From assembly GCA_036250225.1 (NCBI GenBank), contig JAPZLL010000010.1:310001-374000 (forward strand): a stretch of DNA of 64,000 bases. Direction: 5' to 3'. The notes under the pieces are model-generated. The model was not told the origin of the DNA. It was given only the letters and a program-made list of their open reading frames with translations, and ran no database searches. How positions within the stretch are numbered: the stretch's first letter is position 1; the number at the start of each line of letters is the position of its first letter. The DNA comes from Cercophora sp. LCS_1. Lineage: Eukaryota > Ascomycota > Sordariomycetes > Sordariales > Lasiosphaeriaceae. This document shows, in pieces, positions 56,531 to 64,000 of the stretch. The position numbers and the translations under genes are program-made.

Positions 56531-57124
56531 ATGGCCATCCTCGAAGACCGCCAAATCACCCAAGCCGTGAAGGTTGTGGTGACTCAGGTCATCACACGCC
56601 CCGCATCTACCTTCACCACACATGTCACACTCGGGAACGATCTTGCCGGTACCACTCCCGCTCCAGCGCCACCAGTCGAGGCGCCGCCGGCCACCACTCT
56701 GGTCCCAACGTCAACCGGACCAACACTCACCAACGAACAACTCGGGGCTATCTTGGGCTGCGTCCTCGGTTTCGTCCTCATCATCCTCCCGATATGCTAT
56801 TGCTGTTTTCGCCGCCCACGCACCGTGCGACGGTATTACTATGGCAGTGAGACCTCGAGCGACAGAGACAGCGATATTGTCGAGGTTATTGACGGTCGTG
56901 GTGGTGGCAGGGGTGGCGGAGGAGGAGGAGGAGGAGGAGCAGGAGGGGGAGGAATGGGAGCAGGGAGACCTGATCCTTGGGGTCGTAACCTACGAGGTCA
57001 ACAGATGCGCCAGCCCTTTATGCCGGTTTTGATACCGCCGCCGCCGAGAATCCCGCCTAGACGACACGCGCCGTATCGCCAAACACCGCAGCCTCAAATC
57101 CCTGGGACGCGCATGTACCCTTGA
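56531..57124 (+). CDS. single-pass membrane protein with Gly-rich cytoplasmic tail
   Basis: Single exon, 197 aa. A Thr/Pro/Ala-rich N-terminal part of about 70 residues, likely extracellular and O-glycosylated, is followed by one membrane segment (LGAILGCVLGFVLIILPICYCCF). Next comes a basic RRPRTVRRYYYG stop-transfer, then a low-complexity Gly-run tail and a Pro/Arg-rich C-terminus (PPPPRIPPRRHAPYRQTP). There is no cleavable signal, so it would be a reverse signal-anchor or type III protein. I recognise no family with known function; similar small proteins are widespread in Sordariomycetes. Start: the ATG at 56531 (MAILEDRQITQAV) is chosen because upstream in-frame sequence looks non-coding. 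Confidence 0.65.
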   Translation: MAILEDRQITQAVKVVVTQVITRPASTFTTHVTLGNDLAGTTPAPAPPVEAPPATTLVPTSTGPTLTNEQLGAILGCVLGFVLIILPICYCCFRRPRTVRRYYYGSETSSDRDSDIVEVIDGRGGGRGGGGGGGGGAGGGGMGAGRPDPWGRNLRGQQMRQPFMPVLIPPPPRIPPRRHAPYRQTPQPQIPGTRMYP

Positions 57125-57212
57125 GCGCTTGGTTTCCAGTTAACTGTGTTTGTCAATTGACTTGACTCACATGCCCAGGATGATGCATCCCGATATATTC
57201 CTAGGTTAGGAA

Positions 57213-57627
57213 AGCAGCTGTGGAGTTGAGGAAGTTGTCAATAACGCCCGACGCGGCGGCTTAGGCCGGCCTGGATTTCCTAACCCGGATGTCAAGGATC
57301 TCAAGTCAATTATCCTGACTATTTTCCTTTCTGCTCCGTGGCGCTGCTTCATCGATACCCTCATGGCTGGAGAGCCCATTTGTTCGGATATACGCTCGTT
57401 GGTACTCACAGCGGTGGATCAGTGAAAAGACTGGGATGGGAAGATTGTGTTTGTAAGCTGCTATGATATGCCGTTCTTCTGGGGCGATGCTGACCTTCCA
57501 AAGAACCGGGAGCGAATACTGGTACCTAAGAAACCAACTGCGATGACTTCATATCAAGCAGGAGCTATACTCTGTGTTGTATGCCTCGGTCAGCTATGGC
57601 CCCCAACAGCTGAGGTTCACCCATAGA
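57213..57627 (+). pseudogene. gene relic, unrecognised conserved-looking protein fragment
   Basis: One frame reads protein-like for about 138 codons with one internal TGA at 57423-57425. Before it stands DVKDLKSIILTIFLSAPWRCF...SLVLTAVDQ; after it KDWDGKIVFVSCYDMPFFWG, then PKNRERILVPKKPTAMTSYQ and AGAILCVV, ending at TAG. The composition and continuity on both sides of the stop suggest a decayed coding sequence rather than chance. No usable start lies upstream; a TAG precedes it in frame. I cannot name the family. Confidence 0.4.
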
Positions 57628-58075
57628 TCGTCCGCCGCATCTGGGGTCTCCACTAAGAGGCTGAGATGAGGGTCTGGGCTTGTTCATTAGATAAATCCAA
57701 TGGTATTACACCCACCGCCACGGCGATTCGCGAAACCATGATTCAGTCCATTCTTCTTGTGTTCAACTCTGAGTCATGCTTAGAACTATCCCCAAGGCCT
57801 TCATCAAGCCGGTGTTCAGCCACTGCTCCGACCAGGCCTCCTGTCATTGAGATTGGATGATGTCATATTTGGTGGATTCGGTGCGGCGTTCTGCAAGCCT
57901 TGTGCGACATGGGGGTCACCGGCATCGGGGCATTTTTTGGGCATCAGGCTCTGCCCATTAGGTAGACATTTTACGCGCAAATCCCGCGCAACAGGTTCTC
58001 CTATCCGACGCTCAGATCTTCATTCAGATGCCACCCAATGACGCTCGGTTGGCATCATAAACCGGCTCTTTCATC
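57628..58075. other. intergenic, nothing recognised
   Basis: Promoter side of the polytopic membrane protein. No repeat or RNA gene is seen. Confidence 0.45.
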
Positions 58076-59588
58076 ATGGCTAGTACTGATCCAAAAACCG
58101 ATATCATTGTCCCCGATTACTGCGGTGTCGATCCGGAATCTGGGGTACCTCTTATCGAACCGGACCCCGATATCGCCGGGATTGGAGTCATTCTTTCCGT
58201 TCTTATTATTGGGTCCTTAGTGATGCTCCTCAACGCATTTCAGGTCTCGAGAGACATCCGCGCGCGGGGCGTGGCGGGCTTTTTTCTTCTCAACTCGTCC
58301 AAGATCCCAACAACGGATGGCAGAAAATGGCCTACGCGAGAAGACGCGAGAAAGCACCGTCTGGCACGTCTGAGAAGGGCGCGAGCTGACAATGTCTTGG
58401 AGGCGGACTCTCCAACGCCAACCCTGGTGCCGAGGGGAGCCGGACTCGACGTGCAGAGTACCGGTAGCACGCTCGCCACTGACGAACACGAGGGGAATGA
58501 CGAGTACGATAACGACTACAGCCGGCACATCTTTCGGTCTCGGTCGGCTCTCGAAGAGACGCTTTTTTCGCTTTCCGACACACAGTTTGCAACCGGTATC
58601 GCCATATGTGCCGCAGCGCTCGCCAAAAAAGAGATTGTGGTGTCCCACTATCTCGTGTGCTTGACGACGGCGTCGATTACGGCCTTGACATCAGTGGCGG
58701 GGATGACATCGGCGCGCTCCATTTTCATTCGCAGCAGCGGCGTCAAGAAATTTCTCCGCGTCATGCTCATGTGGGCGCTAACATTGTTGACCCTCTTCCT
58801 GGATGCGAAGCTGAACTGGGCATTGTACTTTGCCCAGAAGGCTCACGACTTTGCGCCGTATCGGGATCTCTCGATGCCTGAAGAGAGGTTTTCGATATTT
58901 CTCTATACGACTATTCTCCCAATGCTGGTGTTCAACACGGTCACTTTGGATGTGAATCTGGCGTACCTGGTCGGCTACTACATCGAGTGGACTGTCAGAG
59001 GCATGTTTCCGCGGCCCGATAAAGCTTTCAGGGATCTGCAGAGACTATGGGGAAGCCAGCCTGTAATTTCAATGTTTTGGGCAAGTCTGGGAATGCTTCT
59101 TCTGATTGCCCGCAGTGCGTGGATCGTCGGGACCCTGTTGATGCAGTGGATACTATGGCTAGGAATCCTCGGGTTATACCTTGTTCTCTTCCAGCCGCTC
59201 GCGCAGCTGGTAATTAGTAATTTCGTCTTTTATTGGCAGTTCTCACTAGCATTTTACTATCGCAGGGTTGGTAGAGACTGTATGCACCCGAACGATAGGG
59301 ACAGGGAGGACGAGATTGGGTTCGGACAAGTCGTGGCGCTGACGCTTCTCATCTCCCCCATCATAGCAAGTGCCGACCTGTGGTGGGGTAAGTGTCCAAT
59401 CCTAGATGAATCAGATGTTTTTGTATTGCTAATGCTAACTTTCAATAGAATCGTTCAAGACTTGGAGCCAGCGGCGGAAGCAGCATCGAGCACCAACATG
59501 GGTGAAGGACGATCGTGACTCGAACGCGGCTTCTGTTCAGACGGTGTATTCCGCCCGGACAGTTGATTCCGTTCAAACAGCAACTTAA
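58076..59588 (+). CDS. polytopic integral membrane protein, fungal-specific, unknown function
   Basis: Two exons, 58076-59387 and 59449-59588, with a 61-nt intron (GTAAGT...CAATAG) joining in phase 1, give 483 aa. The N-terminus is acidic (DYCGVDPESGVPLIEPDPDIAGIGV), followed by a membrane segment (VILSVLIIGSLVMLLNAF), a charged loop of about 110 residues, and then six or so further membrane segments (for example VVSHYLVCLTTASITALTSV; MLMWALTLLTLFLDAKLNWA; MFWASLGMLLLIARSAWIV; WILWLGILGLYLVLFQPLAQLVI). The C-terminus after splicing is hydrophilic (ESFKTWSQRRKQHRAPTWVKD). Without splicing the frame ends early in an unrelated tail, so the intron is well supported. Proteins of this layout are common in filamentous ascomycetes with no assigned role. 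It converges with the next gene, 31 bp away. Confidence 0.8.
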
Positions 59589-59619
59589 ACGGATTCTCAA
59601 TCTTTAAAGCCCATCCTCC

Positions 59620-60874
59620 CTACCCGGCATGGGAGCGGAGCCCCATCTTTACTTCTCCAAAGTCGTTCTCTAGGAAGTACGTGCTCATGATCATCGACTC
59701 ATATGCCTGAAACAACCCATTCTGACCAGGCGTTTGAACATGAGCCCAGTCCTCACCGTGGAGGGGCGGCGACCGCTCAAGCTTCGGGCTGATCTCAGCG
59801 TATTCTTCGGTCTGTGGGAACCACTCCCCGCTGCGACGGACCCGCCATCCGAGGTGTGTCTTCTGCTCGGGGTGACCGAGCGGTCGCCCCAGGTCGTGCG
59901 GTGATATGTAGAGCGTCTGACCACCCCCGAGCGTGATATAAGCCATGGTTGGGCTCCATGGCTCGATGCCACCAGATTGGACCGGCCAATCGTACACACC
60001 AGCATCATCGGGCTTAACGGTGAGGTCTTCCAGGATAACGGGCCTAAGCTCGAAACCGTCCCAACTAGTGACAAGAAGTCCTGAGCCAGCAGCAATAAGT
60101 TTGGACGAAGCTGGGGTGGTGATGTTGCTGATATTAACACGCAGACTGTACTCGTAAAGGAGATCACGGATGGTATCATCTTGGGCCATGGCGATCTTCG
60201 TCTCGCGCTTACCGCGCTCGGTCTCAACAGGGAAGGACTTAACCCAGTCGGTGATATTGGATGACGCAGCGGTACATGCGGTCCACAACCTCCTTTTTGA
60301 ATGTGTTGTCCATGCGCGTCAGCCAGGTCCAGTTTGACTCGCTTTGGTTGGTGTGCCACGAGTCGGGGGAGATGTGCGGGAACCGGATGATCAGGGAGCA
60401 TGGAGACGTCGCTTGACCGGGGGACCGGTCAGTCTTGGCGATGTGGTCGATCACCCACTGGTCTGTTAGCTCGGCATCGAAGAGGGTCGCGTGGATCTCC
60501 AGCGGGCGTGAGGGCGTTCCCGCGTGGTCGCCAAATAAGTCTAGCCCGGCGCCGACAGCTGCATCGATTTCGTAGAGGACTTCGCCTCTACGGGAATCGT
60601 TTGCGTGGTGTTGGTCCTCGGGCTGGTGGAGTGTGAAGGCCATGTTGTCGCGTCGGAATGTCCTGGTGTTTGCGGCGAGACATGTTGATGGCGGTAAGGG
60701 CCACCGGCTGTCACCCTCGTCAAACGTAAAATCATCTACACCGTAGCTCGGGAGGGCGTCGTTTCGCCAGAGGGGGCAGGGGTAGCTGCTGTTGATGGTG
60801 GTGGAGGTCGCGAGAGACGGGGTGATGAAGGAGAGCAAACCCAGGATGCTGGGAAGAAAAAGCGACGTGTGCAT
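59620..60874 (-). pseudogene. secreted glycoprotein-like gene split by a one-base frameshift
   Basis: From ATG at 60872-60874 a signal peptide (MHTSLFLPSILGLLSFITPSLA) leads into about 200 residues of a secreted protein with several N-glycosylation sequons, ending FKKEVVDRMYR. There the frame runs out within about nine codons. A frame one base over begins AASSNITDWVKSFPVETERG at the same place and stays open about 215 codons to TGA at 59620. Removing one C near 60268-60273 would join the halves at VVDRMY-AASSNITDW. An alternative 53-nt intron with a GTTGTG donor would rescue the frame but drop the NITDW block. I recognise no family. It is either a recent pseudogene or an assembly error. A TATATA lies 82 bp upstream of the start. 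Confidence 0.6.
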
Positions 60875-60955
60875 CTCGGCGGGGACGATGAATGAGTGAC
60901 GGGCCGGGATGACGTTGTTTGAGTGAGAGAAATTGATTGAGACGTTGATTGTCAC

Positions 60956-60961
60956 TATATA
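60956..60961 (-). promoter_or_regulatory. TATA box of the split secreted-protein gene
   Basis: TATATA lies 82 bp upstream of the start codon on the gene strand. This spacing is similar to that of the dioxygenase TATA box and supports the chosen start. Confidence 0.4.
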
Positions 60962-61421
60962 CGCGCGGGTTTCGCCCAGTCTGTTGGGAAATGGGGGTTT
61001 AGCAGTCTCGGGGGCCATTGACCAATCATAGCTCGGGATTCGAGTCCAAGGAGCTAAACACGTGGGAAGTTTTAGGTCGGCAAGGAACGTACGACATCTC
61101 TTTTTATTCCCCTTTTCAATTTTTTGCTGCCAGACGAACCAAAGGCTGTCATTGATTGCAATCAATTGCCAACGTGAGGATTTGGTGTGCCTGGTCATGC
61201 CTGTCGTGTGACACGCCACATGGCAGTTATGGGTTTACTTGAAGACTGGGACTGGGACTGGTCCGAGGCAGCACTGAACAAATGAGGAGGCTGTCTGTCA
61301 GACGTAATGGGGGCCGTCACATGATAGTCTCCTGCGGGTGCATGATGGAGGCTCCAGGCTCTGATAAATAAACTACACCAATGAGAGTTGGAGCCAAGCG
61401 CAGTGAGGCTGGTCCTGCGAA
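60962..61421. other. intergenic, nothing recognised
   Basis: Upstream region of the split secreted-protein gene. No other feature is seen. Confidence 0.4.
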
Positions 61422-61697
61422 TTGTTCGCACCCGCATACCTGGGCCCAATGCTCGGGCCACAGGTCTTGGGCTACTTTTCAACTACGCTGGCGAGCTATC
61501 CTCTGGTGAGGCATGGGTATGGTCTTGGTACCTGGGTGGGTGCTGCTGAGGGCGCGCGCGTGTTTGGGGATACAAAGCTCAGGCTTGTTGACCTCGCAGC
61601 TGATAGTGACGTTGGCTATATCGCTATTTCTGGGGAGCAAACTGACGAGGAAGTGATCTACGGGAAGTTGCAGCAGAATGGCCGGCTGTACCAATGA
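61422..61697 (+). CDS. short coding-like frame, possibly the last exon or remnant of a gene
   Basis: The last 50 codons (GDTKLRLVDLAADSDVGYIA then SGEQTDEEVIYGKLQQNGRL) have strongly protein-like composition and end at a TGA. No canonical ATG begins the frame; a GTGAGG near 61504 could be a splice donor. No family is recognised and no upstream exon was found. It may be a 3' remnant. Confidence 0.25.
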   Translation: MFAPAYLGPMLGPQVLGYFSTTLASYPLVRHGYGLGTWVGAAEGARVFGDTKLRLVDLAADSDVGYIAISGEQTDEEVIYGKLQQNGRLYQ

Positions 61698-62012
61698 ATG
61701 GGCTGAAGCCAGGCTACCTAATTATGTATTGTCCTTAGGAACTCTAATGCAGAAAGGACAAGTCGACTCAAGGCTCTCCTCGGCACAACTGCCTTACTCC
61801 AGCGCGTTGCAAGGACCTCGGTATAGTCCCCGCTTAGGATAAGCTTACCTTGACTTCCTTCGGTTCGCGGTAAACTATTGCGGGATGGTTGATGAAAATT
61901 TCCACAAACCTTGAATCCCACTATCCCACTATGTCGTCATCTTCATCTTCTCTTCTCCCTTTTCATCTTAGTGCTATCTCACTACTAAACACTACATATC
62001 AACAGCGCTAAA
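61698..62012. promoter_or_regulatory. leader/promoter of the VIT-type transporter, pyrimidine-rich
   Basis: A CT-rich stretch at about 61930-61975 directly precedes the start codon, typical for fungal transcription start regions. Confidence 0.4.
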
Positions 62013-62945
62013 ATGACAAAACTGATGAACCTCATCCCCTTCCTCCGGCCTAAACAACCCTCACGAGGGCCCTACCACGACCTCACAAACCTCGACATCT
62101 CCCTCTCCCTCTCAGACCTCTCATCCAACACCACCCCGCTATCATCCCCATCCCACTCAACAAGCATCCTAACGCCAGCCTCCACGTCAGCCTCCACACC
62201 TACAACGGAAACTAAACGCCCAATCCTCCGCCGCTACCTCTCCCACTTCACCCTAGGCTTCGCAGACGGTCTCACCGTCCCCTTTGCCCTCAGCGCAGGT
62301 CTCTCGGCCCTCGGCAGCGCCAACCTCGTCGTAACAGCCGGCATCGCCGAGATTGTCGGCGGCAGCATCAGCATGGGCATGGGTGGGTATTTCTCTGCGG
62401 ATGGTGAACGGCGGTCTAAACGGGCACTTGCTCAATCTCGCGCCGAAAAGACACAACCCGACATTGAAAACACGCTCAGTTCCCAACCTCTCCAGTCAGA
62501 AGACGACACCGCCCTCGTGCGAGACTACCTAGCCCCGCTAGACCTAGAATGCGCCCTCCTCCAACGCGTCCTCGAGTCTACATCCCTCAACCCCGCCGCT
62601 GCGGCACGCCTCAGGGAGAAACATGTCGACGAGGCGGACGAGGGCGGACATCCTGTGGTAGTCGGGCTGGCTGTTGCGCTAGGCTATGTGCTGGGCGGGT
62701 GTTTACCGCTGTTGCCGTATTGTTTTGTTGAGAGGGTGGGCGATGGGCTGGCGTGGAGTTTTGCGGTTTGCTTGGTTGCATTGTTTGGGTTTGGCGCGCT
62801 TAGAGAGGGGTGGGTGCATGGCGCCGGGTGGCGGGTCTGGGGGTGGGAGGGGGCCAAAATGATGGTTTTGGGGGGGTTGGCGGCCGGCACGGCGGTTGGG
62901 TGTGTTAGGGTTTTTGTGGGGTTTTCTGGGGAGAGCACCATGTGA
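62013..62945 (+). CDS. VIT/CCC1-family vacuolar iron/manganese transporter
   Basis: Single exon, 310 aa. CCC1/VIT1 proteins move Fe2+ and Mn2+ into the vacuole for storage and detoxification. A hydrophilic Ser/Thr-rich N-terminus of about 70 residues precedes the domain. The first conserved helix pair reads SHFTLGFADGLTVPFALSAG and SANLVVTAGIAEIVGGSISM, then GMGGYFSA. These carry the Asp and Gly/Met residues typical of the metal path. A charged cytosolic loop follows (metal-binding domain region with several Glu and one His). Three C-terminal helices come last: PVVVGLAVALGYVLGGCLPL, LAWSFAVCLVALFGFGAL and MMVLGGLAAGTAVGCVRVF. The coding strand changes sharply from C-rich (62013-62600) to G-rich (62640-62945). 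Confidence 0.92.
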   Translation: MTKLMNLIPFLRPKQPSRGPYHDLTNLDISLSLSDLSSNTTPLSSPSHSTSILTPASTSASTPTTETKRPILRRYLSHFTLGFADGLTVPFALSAGLSALGSANLVVTAGIAEIVGGSISMGMGGYFSADGERRSKRALAQSRAEKTQPDIENTLSSQPLQSEDDTALVRDYLAPLDLECALLQRVLESTSLNPAAAARLREKHVDEADEGGHPVVVGLAVALGYVLGGCLPLLPYCFVERVGDGLAWSFAVCLVALFGFGALREGWVHGAGWRVWGWEGAKMMVLGGLAAGTAVGCVRVFVGFSGESTM

Positions 62946-64000
62946 GTGGTTTGATGGCTGTCCCGGCAGGGTTCTCGTGAACGGAGATGGTTGTGAGGAG
63001 TTTGGTTTGTGCGAGGGATGATGCTGATTTGTTAGGTCTGTGCTTCGGCAAGATAGGTAGGTACCCTTGATGCTGATTCTGTGATGGATTTTGTGTTAGG
63101 AAGGGCGTCAAGTGGACTCGGCTTGAGATGCCCGTGAATAAGAAAGTGAGGGGTTGCGTCTTAGATGGGGTGGGATAGCTGTTCCGAGGGGCCACAGAAG
63201 CTCTGGTTTGGAATCTTGGAGGTTGATTATGCCGCGGTGTTGACATGACCAGGGGTCGCTGCCGCTGGGCTGGAACACCTTCGGCTTTCCCGTGTGGAGA
63301 TGTGGTTGCACTGATTCGGCAAGTGCCCACGTGTTGGCTAAATCCCGTCACTCTATTTGTGGTGTTTTGAAACAATCACAGTTTATTCCGACGACAGCAT
63401 ATCTGGCGTTTACCTGCTAGTGTTTTGTTCATCCGTTTTTACTGCTTCTTGCACGATTACGCTGTCATTTTCTCCTCGTCAGCTGTGAACCCCGCATCTG
63501 ACAGAGGAAACTCGACACACGAGCTCCTTCCCAAAACAGCCCCAGACTAACCGTGCGCCAAGGCTTCTGGAAGATCTCATCACCACCCCCCCCCACGCGA
63601 ACCACAGAAAATCCGCCCTTCTCAACCAACAAACTCAAATCCAAACGCATCCAGTTTCGCCGAGGCCCTATTCTTAGGATGTTGATTTTCAACTGGCCTC
63701 AGCACGTCTGACTTGGCAATGTCGGGGAATGTTTGTCACTGGAAGCCTTGGCAACTTGGCGAAATGCAGCCCACAGCCAACAGAAGGCGCCAAGCCCAAA
63801 AACCTCCGTATGATCGACCGTGCCTTCCGCGGGCGGCACTCAACTCAGAGCTTAACTCCACTGCCTGGATGTCTTCCATTGATCCATTCCCTGGGCGCTT
63901 CTGCGACAGCTTTGTTCTAGAACCCCCTCCGATCGACAGGAGGCATGGAGGCGCCAAGCGGGATGCGACACCACGTCCATGTCTGTCTCGGACATATACA
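62946..64000. other. right end of window, nothing recognised
   Basis: About 1 kb after the transporter. No conserved coding segment, RNA gene or repeat is seen; open frames are short and random in composition. Confidence 0.45.

Overview
The window looks like nuclear DNA from a filamentous ascomycete (Pezizomycotina, probably a Sordariomycete). The evidence is short introns of about 45-60 nt with GTRNGT-type donors and CTAAC-like branch sites, genes on both strands with no operons, and typical fungal families: RIO1, Atg17, a GAC1-type CBM21 phosphatase targeting subunit, a CSC1/DUF221 channel, a Zn2Cys6 regulator, DUF1996 and an extracellular intradiol dioxygenase. The species cannot be named from sequence alone. 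Exon limits were set by hand from splice signals and reading-frame continuity; phases add up in every gene described as intact, except the first exon of the 21.9-23.7 kb gene.

Layout. 1-12 kb is accessory: a broken NmrA-like gene, a DHA1-type MFS transporter, a 108-residue secreted protein with 8 cysteines (effector candidate), a DUF1996 secreted protein, a tRNA-like sequence ending in a T tract, and a broken F-box/ankyrin gene. 12.6-20 kb is a compact core block: RIO1 kinase and Atg17 in divergent orientation, a zinc-free medium-chain oxidoreductase, and a secreted intradiol dioxygenase. 20.7-28.5 kb holds an amidase relic, a Cys-rich single-pass membrane protein and the GAC1-like protein, whose 311-nt intron is made largely of a degenerate repeat. 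28.5-45.6 kb is a 17-kb stretch where I find no convincing protein gene, tRNA or rRNA. It ends at a relic of a type III polyketide synthase.

47.4-62.9 kb is gene-rich again: a CSC1/OSCA-like channel, a short-chain dehydrogenase divergent from a Zn2Cys6 regulator, a Gly-rich single-pass protein, a relic of an unrecognised gene, a polytopic membrane protein, a secreted protein split by a one-base frameshift, and a VIT/CCC1-type metal transporter.

Two themes run through the window. First, accessory genes are decaying: at least six loci carry nonsense, frameshift or deletion lesions, and their stop codons mostly fit single C-to-T changes, while housekeeping genes between them are intact. Second, several genes switch base composition along the coding strand, C-rich in the 5' half and G-rich in the 3' half. 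The most interesting regulatory signal is an eight-copy GCGGAC array with roughly 10-bp spacing in the promoter shared by the dehydrogenase and the Zn2Cys6 factor. CGG is the half-site of that factor family.
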